Below, one piece after another: positions 42,949 through 52,490 of a stretch of 64,000 nucleotides of DNA. The stretch comes from Oscillibacter valericigenes. Its GTDB lineage: Bacteria; Bacillota; Clostridia; Oscillospirales; Oscillospiraceae. Under the pieces are notes generated by a model. The model saw nothing but the letters and a program-made list of their open reading frames with translations. It was not told the DNA's origin and made no database searches. The position numbers and the translations under genes were made by a program. Where the stretch lies: NCBI RefSeq assembly GCF_021531915.1, contig NZ_JAFBIV010000001.1, forward strand, positions 124,001 through 188,000, written 5' to 3'. The first letter of the stretch is position 1. Every line of letters starts with the position of its first letter.

Positions 42949-45130
42949 GTGTCTTACCCCGCTGTTTTCTGGACGGCGTTGCAGTGCCATCTTCCTTCAC
43001 ATGGCCTTTGACAGTTGCCGTAGTGGCAGAGACCGCCTTTTTACCCATCTGCGTTCCGGTTACTGTGGGAACGGAGGTGGCCGGTTTGGCCGTTTGACGT
43101 GCCTGCGCTACTTGATGGCCGCCTGCCGATGTTCCTGCTAGGCCGGGGTGTAAGCCGGGAGCAGTTCCCTTGACCGCAGGTATGGAGTTTCCGGGTGCCG
43201 GGCGTTGTTCCTGCCGGACCGGGCTATGCTGCCTTGCGTCTGTCGAAGCCGCACTCCCCGAAGGAGTACCATTCCTGCCGGGCCGTGGTTCTCTTGCAGC
43301 CTGCGGCCCGGGCACCGTACCCTGCGTTCCTGCCGGACCGTGCTGATGGCTGTCCGTATGAACGGTAGTCTGGCGCATTACAGAAGCACCCTGCTGCGGC
43401 ACTGACACCGCCCTGGGTGCAGGCTGGGCCGGACGCTGGGTAAACCGGGTATCCGCAGGCCGAACCTGCGTCCGCTGGCCACCTACTGCGGCAGGAGCGG
43501 AAGGTCCGCCCTTGGTACCGGTAGAGGGCTTCTGAGTAGAAACGGAGGCCGAGGTTTGGGTCGTTTGTCCCACGGTGATTCCGGTACGTTCCGCTGCCTG
43601 TGTTACACCGCTGATCGGCCCGCCCTGTACCTTCTGCGTATTCATCTGAGTCATACGGGAGGACGAAGGTACTGCCGGTATTCCTGCCGGGCCGTTCTGG
43701 ACTGCTGTGGGTGCCCCGGGAGCTGCTGCATGACCGGGAGCGGTGGAACCAGCTCTGACCCGCGATACAGCCGAGGCACCTGCCACTCCTGCCACTGTTG
43801 CAGCTCCTGCTTTTCCTGCTGCGCCGGGTCTGCCTGCGACAGCTTGAGCGCCGGCAGGCGGCGCTGCCGTGCTGGATTTCACATGGGCTGGAGAACGGCG
43901 GGTACCAGGTGGTACGGAAGTCTTTCTGTCCCGCGCCCCCTCGGGGGCAGTTTGACCCATCTGCGAGCCAGCCTGATAGGTGGAGCTGGCCGTATATTCC
44001 TGCGTGGTTGTCTGCTGGCCGCCTGTCTGCGAAGTGCTGCTCTGATATGCGGCACTTTGCTGAGCGGTTGCCTGCTGGGAACCGTTTTGCTGGGTAGTTG
44101 TCTGCTGAGAAGCAGATTGTTGGGCATAACTGGGCACACCCGCTGCACCACCGCTGCGGCCAGTTCCGGGCGGACCTCCCATGCGTGGGCCACCCGAACC
44201 ACCGGGCGGCGTGCTGGGGGAGCGCCCCTTTCCAGAGCCGCCGGTAGACTTGCCGACTGCTTTGGTGATCTGAGATGCGGCAGTACGCACCACCATATAG
44301 GTCAGCGCCCCGGGGAACACTCTGCCAAGAGAGTCGCCGGTGATGGCGGGGTTCAAGCCAATGCGAGTAATAATGGCGTCTGCCTTTCGGGCGACCTTGA
44401 CAATGGTCAGGATCAACACCATCCAGGGAAGCACATCCAGTCCGCTGGGGACTGTGGAAAGTACGGACAATAGCATTTTGAAGAACACCACATTGGTCAC
44501 CATCAAAAGGCACATGCTGCCGAACATCCGGCACCACCCGCTGAAAATCTCTGATGTGCTTTTGCTGCCTCCCATGGCGAAGGCCAGCGGCGCCGTGATG
44601 GTCAGCATGGCAAGGATCACATAGCGCTCTGCGATTTCAAGCAGCAGCTTGAAGATCTTGAACATGATGATGACACCGAATATGATGACCAACAGCCAGG
44701 CCGCCGTCAGGGAGCCGAACACGCTTTCATCCACCAACTGCACATTGACCGCGTTCGGTATCTGCAAAAGGTCAATGATCTTTGAGGTCATACTCAGGCC
44801 AATTTCGCAAATCTGCGGACTTGCCAGCAGCAAAAATGAAAAAACGAAGGTGCGGGAGAACAGCAGCTTTGGGTCTTCGCCTTCAAAGCCTAGGCCGGAT
44901 GCCATGCTTTTTAGCGCCTGAAACACCAGATTGCCGATCAGGAGCGCCCATCCGACAGCCATAATCACCTGCATGATCTCGTCGATCACCGGCACATGGG
45001 TCTTCAGGTATGCAAAATCCATGCTCATAATGTCCAGCAGCGCAGACGAAAAGTATTGCCAGCATTCCAGAGTCAGACCGTAGGCCCACTCCATGAAGCC
45101 TTGAAAAATCAGCTCAAGCAAAGTGGACAC
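42941..45130 (-). CDS. VirB6/TrbL-like channel protein with long low-complexity tail
   Basis: 729 residues. The first 310 hold six or more membrane segments and fit the VirB6/TrbL channel family of Gram-positive elements (for example GWALLIGNLVFQALKSMASG and ILAMLTITAPLAFAMGG). Residues 310-729 are a Gly/Ser/Pro/Gln/Thr-rich tail with no hydrophobic segments (QQTTTQQNGSQQATAQQSAA), ending in a basic KQRGKTHG. This tail is unusually long. Confidence 0.85.
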   Translation of the reverse strand: MSTLLELIFQGFMEWAYGLTLECWQYFSSALLDIMSMDFAYLKTHVPVIDEIMQVIMAVGWALLIGNLVFQALKSMASGLGFEGEDPKLLFSRTFVFSFLLLASPQICEIGLSMTSKIIDLLQIPNAVNVQLVDESVFGSLTAAWLLVIIFGVIIMFKIFKLLLEIAERYVILAMLTITAPLAFAMGGSKSTSEIFSGWCRMFGSMCLLMVTNVVFFKMLLSVLSTVPSGLDVLPWMVLILTIVKVARKADAIITRIGLNPAITGDSLGRVFPGALTYMVVRTAASQITKAVGKSTGGSGKGRSPSTPPGGSGGPRMGGPPGTGRSGGAAGVPSYAQQSASQQTTTQQNGSQQATAQQSAAYQSSTSQTGGQQTTTQEYTASSTYQAGSQMGQTAPEGARDRKTSVPPGTRRSPAHVKSSTAAPPAGAQAVAGRPGAAGKAGAATVAGVAGASAVSRVRAGSTAPGHAAAPGAPTAVQNGPAGIPAVPSSSRMTQMNTQKVQGGPISGVTQAAERTGITVGQTTQTSASVSTQKPSTGTKGGPSAPAAVGGQRTQVRPADTRFTQRPAQPAPRAVSVPQQGASVMRQTTVHTDSHQHGPAGTQGTVPGPQAAREPRPGRNGTPSGSAASTDARQHSPVRQEQRPAPGNSIPAVKGTAPGLHPGLAGTSAGGHQVAQARQTAKPATSVPTVTGTQMGKKAVSATTATVKGHVKEDGTATPSRKQRGKTHG

Positions 45131-45157
45131 CTCCTTTGAGCCGGGGTGCTGTCCGCA

Positions 45158-45499
45158 TTACGGGGTCAGCGTTGCAAGACCATTGAACAGCGGAGCAACA
45201 TAGGCGATGAAAGCGCCGATGCCGTTGATGATGGCCCAAGCAATCCAGATTCGCTTGAGCCAATCCCACGCCTGATCGACTTTGTGCTGATTGTTGGACA
45301 ACTTTGCGCCTACAACTGCCACTGCGGACATTAACCCGGCCAACACCGTACTGATGCCTGCAATCTTGCTGTAAACGTCCACAATAATCCTGTTTGCGAC
45401 CGTCCACATATCGTCCACCGCAAGGGCAGGAACCGTCAGCACGGCGGTCAGCAGCATGAGAATGAGACAGGAAACATAAAGCCGATATAGCTTTCTCAT
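45158..45499 (-). CDS. VirB2/TrbC-like (Maff2) pilin-type membrane protein
   Basis: 113 residues. A signal peptide (KLYRLYVSCLILMLLTAVLT, cleavage near ALA) and two membrane segments fit small VirB2-like proteins of conjugative elements. The ATG at 45499 follows AGGAGG by 6 nt; the frame is open to 45697 but the upstream part has no such site. It is the first gene of the transfer operon. Confidence 0.75.
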   Translation of the reverse strand: MRKLYRLYVSCLILMLLTAVLTVPALAVDDMWTVANRIIVDVYSKIAGISTVLAGLMSAVAVVGAKLSNNQHKVDQAWDWLKRIWIAWAIINGIGAFIAYVAPLFNGLATLTP

Positions 45500-45581
45500 G
45501 GGAACCTCCTTCGTGTTGCAAGAAGGGACAGAGCATGGCTCTGTCCCTTCCGGAATGTACGGATATTTCATGGCGAAGCTG

Positions 45582-46220
45582 TCAGTCGAGGGGGTGCGTG
45601 TCTTTTGCCAGCGTATGTGCCAGCTTCCAGAACTCCTCAAAAAGCGGCTCAAAGGCGTCAAACAAGTCCGGATCAAAGGCACCGCACTCCTCGTCATAGA
45701 TCATCTTCACCGCTTTTTCAGGCGGGATGGCTTCGCGGTAACTGCGGTCGGTGCGCAGGGCGTCATACACATCGGCAAGGCTGACGACCTGAACATATGT
45801 CGGGATCTCATCTCCGCACAGCCCCTGGGGAAAACCGCGGCCGTTTACACGCTCATGGTGGTGAAAACAGATCTCCCTGGCGTAGTCGTAAATATCGCTA
45901 TCTTTCACTTCCGGAACGAGGAGATCTAAAAACGCGGCGCCCAAAATGGTGTGCTGCTGCATCTCCTCGTATTCCTTAGTGGTCAGCTTATCCTTTTTAT
46001 TAACGATCTTTTGCGGCAGCGCGTTTTTTCCAACATCATGCAGCACAGCCGCCTTTGCGATATTCGGGATGTCGCCCCACAGCTCGGCCTCCAGAATACC
46101 GATGGACCATGCGTGGCAGAGCATCATCTGAACAAAATCCCGGAAGTATGCGCCGTGCATACGCTCCGTCGCTTTGGAACAATGCTTGATGGGGACGAAG
46201 CGAACCTGGTTTTTTTCCAT
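45582..46220 (-). CDS. HD-GYP-type phosphodiesterase domain protein
   Basis: 212 residues, soluble. The HD pair His61-Asp62 is in AVLHDVGK and the second metal motif is HHHERVNGRGFPQGL, followed by ADVYDALRTDRSYREA. These are the marks of HD-GYP enzymes, which cleave cyclic di-GMP or related nucleotides. There is no receiver domain. It stands between the adhesin and the transfer operon, so it could tie transfer or adhesion to a nucleotide signal. Confidence 0.85.
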   Translation of the reverse strand: MEKNQVRFVPIKHCSKATERMHGAYFRDFVQMMLCHAWSIGILEAELWGDIPNIAKAAVLHDVGKNALPQKIVNKKDKLTTKEYEEMQQHTILGAAFLDLLVPEVKDSDIYDYAREICFHHHERVNGRGFPQGLCGDEIPTYVQVVSLADVYDALRTDRSYREAIPPEKAVKMIYDEECGAFDPDLFDAFEPLFEEFWKLAHTLAKDTHPLD

Positions 46221-46245
46221 AAAAAATTGCCTCCTTCATGTTAAA

Positions 46246-46284
46246 GGCCTGCGCAGGATGCTTTTAAGGCATCCTGCGCAGGCC
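46246..46284 (-). terminator. Terminator after the adhesin gene
   Basis: A perfect 16-bp stem (GGCCTGCGCAGGATGC) with a short loop lies 40 bp past the adhesin stop; the minus strand then has TTAACATG. It is very stable and may act on both strands. Confidence 0.7.
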
Positions 46285-46323
46285 AATAGTCAGTTGTTAT
46301 GGATTTTTACTGTGATGAGAGCG

Positions 46324-49300
46324 TCAATAACCGGTCTTGGGAAGGGAGGGTGTAGTTCCGTAACGCTGAACGATAGTCACCCAGCTTGCGTTGGCTGTCT
46401 GCCAAGTACCCTGATACTTGCCGCCCACATCAGCGCGGTTGGTCATGTAATATCCATTGGCGGCATTGCCATTGACCATGACGCTCAGCGTGGGATTGGA
46501 AATACTCTGGAAGCCAACAGGTACCTTACCAAAGTCAAAGTAGACATCGGTGATAACTTCGCCTGCCTGCATGGGGATGGCATTCAGAGCGAAAGAGTAG
46601 TTGTTGGTTGTGAGCAGATTGGTGGCAAGCACCTGATAGTTTGCGCTGTAGTTCGTTTTATACAGAACGCGGTAATTGAGTCTTGCACTGTAGGTGCCGG
46701 TGGTAAGCGTCGTCGCTCGGGCAATATCGGTGGGAATGCGGTCATGCCAGAAAAAACTCTCGAGATCAACATTGGAGGTGTTAGCCACGGTAATGTCGTA
46801 GCGCATCTGGGTGCCGGCCAGGACAGCGGCATTGCCGCGCTTGGTAATAGAAACGCCCAGTTCGGCAGTCTTGTCGTAGGCAGAGAGCTTGATGATCTGA
46901 CCAGCGTATTCCAGTGTCACATCGAAAACCTCGGAAGACACCTGCCAGTAGGCGGGCGCAGAGACCTCGCGAATCTGATAGCGGGTCAGAGGGAGGGGCT
47001 TGCTGGCTGCCACACCGCGGGCGTCCGTGGTGATGTAGTCCACCACCTTGCCGCTGCGGGCGTTGATGATCTCATAGACTGCGCCCTGCAAAGGAGCGCC
47101 GGGAGCAGTGCCGGTGATTTCGTTATACTCGGCTGCGTACTTGTAAATCTGGATCTGACCGGTGATGGGCGTATTCTTCCACTCAATTTCCTTAGTTTTA
47201 CCGGCGGTCACATAAACGGTTTTGAGCTGGGTGTCCGGGATATATCCCTCGTTTTCCAGTTCTCGCAGATAATAACGGCCACCACTGGGGAGGTCGTCGA
47301 TATAGACATAACCGTTCTGGTCACTGGTGTACTGCCCAATGGGATTTTTCCCACTGTCGTACAGCAGGAAGGTCACGCCGTAAATGCCCTTGCCGGTAGT
47401 TGAGGAAATTTTATGGATCAGGATGCCGCTGAACGCCTTGTTGGTAACGGGCAGCTTCGTGGGTTTGCCGTCCGCCACGGTGAAGTAGTGCGGGGTATCG
47501 TCCAGTTTGTAGCCATCAGCCGCCTTGATTTCAACGGCGTAATAGTCTCCGTCCTCCAGTGTCAGGAACACTCTGCCATTGGCGTCTGTGGTAACCGTGT
47601 CCACCAGCCCGTCATCCATCCTGCGAACCTCAAAGGTCACCTTGGGGATTCTGACCTCCGGGTGGTCTGCGTCGGTTTTGATGATCTCCACGCCGCCCAC
47701 GGGCTTGTTGTAAAAGTAGAGTGATTGGGTATCGTCCGGGTTCACCACAACGGTCTGCGTCCGGGTATTCTCGTCAATGGTGTAACCGGGGATACTCTCC
47801 AGCTCCGTTACGACCAATGTGCCCGTGACCCCTTTCAGGATGATCTGCCCTCCAGCGTCCGTGTAGTACAGGCCGTTGCTGCTGATTTTACCGTTTTCAT
47901 CGGGGACAAACTCGCCATTCGCCATAGTAATTTTGAAGGTCACACCCTCCAGTGGGGTCTTGTGGTCCGTGCTGAGTTTGTTGATGATGAGGCAGCCCAC
48001 AGGGGCGTTCTCAAAGATAACACTGTTCGGGGTATCTGCTTTGATTACAATGGTCTTGGGCGTCGTATCTCGGACATAGCCTGCCGGGGCCTTTTCCTCG
48101 GAGATCACCAGCGTCTGGCCCGGCTGGAGACCCGTGATGGTAACAAGGCCGTTGCGGTCACTGGTGTAGCGGCCATTATTGGTGCCGATAGCACGGCCCT
48201 CTGCGTCTGTCACCAGGAACTCCGCTCCGGCCAGAGGCTTCTTATCCGTGCTCTGCTTCAAGATCGTCAAAGAACATTCGCGCTGGTTCCAGAATGTCAA
48301 CCGCTGCACAGTACCTGCCTTGATGAAGATCTGCTGAGGGGTGCCATTCAACACAAAGCCGTCTACGGTCTTGATTTCACGCACGGTAACAGTGGTGCCG
48401 GGTTCAATATCTGACAACACGATTTCGCCCGCATCATTCGTATAGTAGACCCCACCGTCAGGTCCTACGGCTGCACCGGAACCATCTGTCACCTTGAATG
48501 CAACCCCGGCCAACGGCTCATTATCAGTTCCCTCAATATATTTCTGAATGATGAGGGTCGTGGTAGGTTCATTGTCAAAAATCAGGCTGTTCTGCGTGTT
48601 GCTCCTGACGATGATACTTTTAGGCGTCTCGTCCTTAACGTAGCCTGCGGGTGCCCTAGATTCAGATACGATGACTGTTGAATTGGGCGTCAGGCCATAG
48701 ACTGTAAATGTGCCATCGCTTCCGGTAGTAAAACGGCCATTATCCGTGCCCAACAGAGTGCCGTCACTGTCCTTGACAATGAACTCCGCATTTTTCAGCG
48801 GCAGCTTTGTCACCGCATCCCGCTTCAAAATGGTGAGGCTGCAGAGGGGCTTATCGTAGAAGGTCAGCGGGGAATTTTCGCCTGCCTGCACCGTAATGGT
48901 CTGGGGGGTGCCGTCCAGTGCGTAGCCCTCCGGGGCCCGGATCTCCTTTGCCACGATGGTCGTTCCGGCAGGCACCTTGGGAAGCTGAATGGAGCCAGAC
49001 TTGTCCGTGGTGAACTCTCCGTTGGACGTGCCGATGAATGTCCCCTTATCGTCGGTGACAAGGAAAGTGGCACCCTCCAGCGGCGTCTTGTTGGCATCAT
49101 CCGCCAGCTTCTTGATGAGGACGGAGCCATAGGGCTGATTGCTGAACCGCAGCGTCACAACGTCCTGGTCTTTACCAGTTAGCAAAACCGTCTGGGGCGG
49201 GGTGTCGATAGAGTAATAAGGACTGGCTTTGGTTTCCTCGACAATATAGGTGCCAGCCTTTAGGCCCGTAACAACAAAAGCGCCGTTTTCCGAAGTGGTA

Positions 49301-51306
49301 TAGGTGCCAATGGCCGTACCGCCGGTGCCGGAGGTGCCACCCAGGTAGCGCACCTGGAACTCCGCTCCCTGGAGAGCGGCCCCGGTCTTGGCGTCATACT
49401 TGAAAACCACCAATGCGCTGAGAGGTCGGTTTTCCCAAATCTTAACTGCGCTCTCATTTCCGGCCAGATAGAACTCCTGTGTCGGTTCATCTGCAGGCGC
49501 GAAGCCCGCTGCCGGGGCCTCCTCCGTTACTTTATACCACCCGCTGTTAAGGGCATCGCCCGTAAAGATGATCTCGCCGTTTTCGTCGGTATAGAAACTG
49601 CCCAGGTCATCCAGTGCGCCGGTCGTAGTGTTGTCGGAACCCCACCAGATATGGAACTTGGTGTTGGGAATGGGGTTCTTCGTAATCTCGCACCGCTTGA
49701 TGATTTTCAGCGAAGGCTTGACTGCATTGAAGAACGTCACCGTCCGGGTCTCGCCGGGGCCGAGGGCGATGGTCTGCGGAATGTCGCAGAGGATGACATC
49801 GGAGGGTACATTGACCTCCGTGATTTTGTAACTGCCCACGGGAATGTTTTCAAGGAAGATGCGGCCCTTGCTGTCGGTGGTGTCAGAGGTACTGTAACCG
49901 CCGTCGATCTGCTCGATTTTGTAGGTCACATGGGCAATGGGGTCGCCCGTGGCGATATTTCGCTTCAAAATTTCAAGGCCGGGCTTCTGGTAGTTGGTGA
50001 AGGCAGCTTCCACCGTCCCAGCTCCGGCCAGCAGGGCGATGTCCTGGTGGGTGCCGGTCTTGATGTAGGGTTCTTCCACAGACTGCTCAGTGATGCGGTA
50101 GACGCCGGGCTGGAGGTCGGGCAGTGTCTTTTCACCATCCACGGTAACGGTGGTGGAGTAGCCGCCCGTAAGAGATTCCACCTGGAAAGTGGCCTTGACC
50201 TTGGCAAAGGTCTGGGCGTCTGCCTTGGTGATTTTCAGGCTGGGCAGAGGGCTGTTGCTGGCGGAAACGGTGTACTGCTTATTGCCGTCTGTCACATCTA
50301 CATAGACGCTGTGGGGCGTGGGGTCCAGGGCGTAGCCCTCCGGGGCCTCCACCTCCACAAACGTCCACAGTCCCTTGGTCACATCGTTGACTGTGATGAT
50401 GCCGCCACCGGAGGTCACATCGCTGCCCACGATCTGGCCGTCACGGTAGATGTTATAGACCGCGCCGTCCAGGCCACGGGTAGTTCCGGCAATCACCTTT
50501 TTGAACGTGATATCGCCATCACCGGCAACAGGAGGGGGCGGATTGTCGCCGCCTTCCGGCTTATCGTCTGTTACCACCTTACGGGCTGCGTGATAGGCAA
50601 AGAAGCTCTGGCGGCCGGATACACCGGAGATCGCAAGAACGGCCCACTTGCTGGACGTATCCTCCACGATAGACGCCTGCTTGCCCTCGACGGCGTACTG
50701 TTCCACCTGGGCCTGAAGTTCGGCATCCTCATCGGCCTTCTGGCCCAGCATCCAGTTGTAGTAGCCTACATAGGTTTCGTAGGTATCCGCATTGGCAAAG
50801 CCGCCAGCGTCAATATCGCCGGAGGTATCGCCGCCCGCGGATTTGTCGCTCTGGTTGTCCCAGATGTAGGTCTGGAGCGCCATGAACAGACTGCCGGGGA
50901 TCTCGCCGGTATAGTCCGCAATATAGGACATCATCCATTTGACATTTTCTTTGGTGATGGCGTCCATCTCACCCAGGCCTGTCTTGGCGATTGCTTTCTC
51001 CCACAGGGCATCTGCATCCGCGCCGGTGGCGCTGGTGTAAGAGTAGCTATTGAGGAAGCTGGCCGTGCCATACCGGTAGGAATAGCCCAGGTCCATGCAG
51101 TAGAGCTGCTTTCCCGCAGCCATGGGCGGACGGTAGGAATAGGGCTGGCCGGTAGATGTCAGCCGGGTGGTCCAGCGGTTCGGGTCTGTGGTCGGCGTGA
51201 TTCCGGTGCCGGTGGAGGTCGCTGCAAATGCCGAGGTCGGCAAGATGGTGAGTAATGTCACCAGCACCAGCAGCATGGAAACAATGCGCTTTTTCAATGC
51301 TTTCAT
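46324..51306 (-). CDS. Giant surface adhesin with thioester domain and 13 SpaA/Cna-B repeats
   Basis: 1,660 residues after the start at 51306. A signal peptide (KKRIVSMLLVLVTLLTILPT, SAFA) comes first. A thioester-type domain follows, with Cys70 (QLYCMD) and Gln145 (ALQTYIW), which in known adhesins bind host surfaces covalently. About 13 SpaA/Cna-B units (residues about 300-1480) each begin with a SLxIxK motif and carry a Lys and a Glu for isopeptide bonds. The last domain ends in SLPKTGY and stops there: the sortase motif LPKTG is present, but the usual hydrophobic and charged tail is not. Confidence 0.9.
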   Translation of the reverse strand: MKALKKRIVSMLLVLVTLLTILPTSAFAATSTGTGITPTTDPNRWTTRLTSTGQPYSYRPPMAAGKQLYCMDLGYSYRYGTASFLNSYSYTSATGADADALWEKAIAKTGLGEMDAITKENVKWMMSYIADYTGEIPGSLFMALQTYIWDNQSDKSAGGDTSGDIDAGGFANADTYETYVGYYNWMLGQKADEDAELQAQVEQYAVEGKQASIVEDTSSKWAVLAISGVSGRQSFFAYHAARKVVTDDKPEGGDNPPPPVAGDGDITFKKVIAGTTRGLDGAVYNIYRDGQIVGSDVTSGGGIITVNDVTKGLWTFVEVEAPEGYALDPTPHSVYVDVTDGNKQYTVSASNSPLPSLKITKADAQTFAKVKATFQVESLTGGYSTTVTVDGEKTLPDLQPGVYRITEQSVEEPYIKTGTHQDIALLAGAGTVEAAFTNYQKPGLEILKRNIATGDPIAHVTYKIEQIDGGYSTSDTTDSKGRIFLENIPVGSYKITEVNVPSDVILCDIPQTIALGPGETRTVTFFNAVKPSLKIIKRCEITKNPIPNTKFHIWWGSDNTTTGALDDLGSFYTDENGEIIFTGDALNSGWYKVTEEAPAAGFAPADEPTQEFYLAGNESAVKIWENRPLSALVVFKYDAKTGAALQGAEFQVRYLGGTSGTGGTAIGTYTTSENGAFVVTGLKAGTYIVEETKASPYYSIDTPPQTVLLTGKDQDVVTLRFSNQPYGSVLIKKLADDANKTPLEGATFLVTDDKGTFIGTSNGEFTTDKSGSIQLPKVPAGTTIVAKEIRAPEGYALDGTPQTITVQAGENSPLTFYDKPLCSLTILKRDAVTKLPLKNAEFIVKDSDGTLLGTDNGRFTTGSDGTFTVYGLTPNSTVIVSESRAPAGYVKDETPKSIIVRSNTQNSLIFDNEPTTTLIIQKYIEGTDNEPLAGVAFKVTDGSGAAVGPDGGVYYTNDAGEIVLSDIEPGTTVTVREIKTVDGFVLNGTPQQIFIKAGTVQRLTFWNQRECSLTILKQSTDKKPLAGAEFLVTDAEGRAIGTNNGRYTSDRNGLVTITGLQPGQTLVISEEKAPAGYVRDTTPKTIVIKADTPNSVIFENAPVGCLIINKLSTDHKTPLEGVTFKITMANGEFVPDENGKISSNGLYYTDAGGQIILKGVTGTLVVTELESIPGYTIDENTRTQTVVVNPDDTQSLYFYNKPVGGVEIIKTDADHPEVRIPKVTFEVRRMDDGLVDTVTTDANGRVFLTLEDGDYYAVEIKAADGYKLDDTPHYFTVADGKPTKLPVTNKAFSGILIHKISSTTGKGIYGVTFLLYDSGKNPIGQYTSDQNGYVYIDDLPSGGRYYLRELENEGYIPDTQLKTVYVTAGKTKEIEWKNTPITGQIQIYKYAAEYNEITGTAPGAPLQGAVYEIINARSGKVVDYITTDARGVAASKPLPLTRYQIREVSAPAYWQVSSEVFDVTLEYAGQIIKLSAYDKTAELGVSITKRGNAAVLAGTQMRYDITVANTSNVDLESFFWHDRIPTDIARATTLTTGTYSARLNYRVLYKTNYSANYQVLATNLLTTNNYSFALNAIPMQAGEVITDVYFDFGKVPVGFQSISNPTLSVMVNGNAANGYYMTNRADVGGKYQGTWQTANASWVTIVQRYGTTPSLPKTGY

Positions 51307-51337
51307 ATTCAGTTCCTTTCCTAAAAATCTGTGCAAA

Positions 51338-51369
51338 AAAGCAGACCGTCGTGTGATACGGTCTGCTTT
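51338..51369 (-). terminator. Terminator after the CAP-domain gene
   Basis: An 11-bp stem (AGCAGACCGT-type arms) followed on the minus strand by CTTTTTTGC. It separates the CAP gene from the adhesin gene, which must therefore have its own promoter or read-through. Confidence 0.75.
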
Positions 51370-51406
51370 CTTCAAAAACTGGTATTCAGTTGAAATACTT
51401 GGTGTA

Positions 51407-52153
51407 TTATGCGGCAAAGGTATCTACCTGAGAAATCACATAGCCATCATAGAGGAATAGCTGGACACAGTACCAGCTTTCCTCGTCACTGGCGTTGACG
51501 CCTTTGGCAATGCCCACGCCGATGGAAGATAGCTGGTTATTGAGCATGTTTTTGAGATGCCCTTCCGAGTTCGACCAGCCATCCACCGCTGCTTCCGCAA
51601 GACCGACACCGTGCTGTATCAGATACCGGGTTGCAATGCGGTGAATATTCTCTGCTGTGTACGGGCAGTTCGTGACGGTGTAATACTTCTCGCCATTCGG
51701 GCGAGTATGCGAATAGGTGCTAGTCGCTGCCATTTCCTCTGCCCGGACTTGCGCCGCCTCCATCAGCTTATCATTTTTAGTAAGTGCGGACAGGCCATGT
51801 TCCCGGCGCAGGTTGTTGGTCAGGTCTACAATCTCTTGGCAGGCAGCTTCGACATTCAGGACGGTCTCCTCTGGCATTTCCTGCTTCGGCTCCTCGCCTG
51901 TGTAGGGGGAACTGCTGTCCACCTGAACGCCGTCTTTCCAGAAAACATTAAAGCCAACGACCTTCCCGATATCCCGAAGCTTGACATAGTTGTTGCCGTT
52001 GATGATATATGCTTCCATTTGCACCTGCTCGCCATCCACATAGATAGGGTGCTTGCTATGCTCTGCCACGACGCCAGTGGCATAAGCTGCGGTTCCACCG
52101 AACAGCGTCATGCCAATAAGGATTCCGGCAAAAAAGTATGAGATGCGTTTCAC
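51407..52153 (-). CDS. Secreted CAP-domain protein
   Basis: 248 residues. A signal peptide (KRISYFFAGILIGMTLFGGT) is followed by a copper-amine-oxidase-N-like segment (PIYVDGEQVQMEAYIINGNN, VKLRDIG). Then comes a CAP/SCP-like domain (VDLTNNLRREHGLSALTKND, TYSHTRPNGEKYY, GWSNSEGHLKNML). Such proteins are outside the cell; their activity is unknown. It is in the same transcription unit as the sortase. Confidence 0.85.
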   Translation of the reverse strand: MKRISYFFAGILIGMTLFGGTAAYATGVVAEHSKHPIYVDGEQVQMEAYIINGNNYVKLRDIGKVVGFNVFWKDGVQVDSSSPYTGEEPKQEMPEETVLNVEAACQEIVDLTNNLRREHGLSALTKNDKLMEAAQVRAEEMAATSTYSHTRPNGEKYYTVTNCPYTAENIHRIATRYLIQHGVGLAEAAVDGWSNSEGHLKNMLNNQLSSIGVGIAKGVNASDEESWYCVQLFLYDGYVISQVDTFAA

Positions 52154-52157
52154 AGTA

Positions 52158-52418
52158 TCACGCTCCCTTCCGATAAAAAACAGTGGTCACACTTGCTGTC
52201 ATGCGGCGGGTATCTTCGTCATAGACACATCTGTCAAATTCACATATCCCCATCCGCTCAGCTTGTTCCGCGACTTCCACAGGAAGGTCAACAGTGATGT
52301 CCATTTTAATCCTTACTTCATCGTCCTTCCTCTGGGGCTTGAATTTCTGTACCAATCTGATACTTCCTTTGGGATTTATATTCTCCGGAGTGATTTGAGA
52401 ATAATACAGAAATCTCAT
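52158..52418 (-). CDS. Small hypothetical protein between CAP protein and sortase
   Basis: 86 residues. The first half is basic and the second (KMDITVDLPVEVAEQAERMG, CEFDRCVYDED) acidic. No membrane segment and no known domain. No clear ribosome site precedes the annotated start. It ends 4 bp before the CAP gene start. Confidence 0.45.
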   Translation of the reverse strand: MRFLYYSQITPENINPKGSIRLVQKFKPQRKDDEVRIKMDITVDLPVEVAEQAERMGICEFDRCVYDEDTRRMTASVTTVFYRKGA

Positions 52419-52490
52419 CGTGTCAAAGGTTTATTTGAAATCACTACGCCGCTAAAACTCAACTCCTGGAATCGTTGCACCGCAAGGCTT

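Noticed and set aside
43556-44473. Cys/Gly-rich plus-strand frame over the VirB6 tail
   Set aside because: It mirrors the low-complexity tail of the real gene and has no support of its own.
49651-51255. Long plus-strand frame opposite the adhesin
   Set aside because: The minus strand has a signal peptide, thioester domain and repeats; the plus frame has no start signal or domain.
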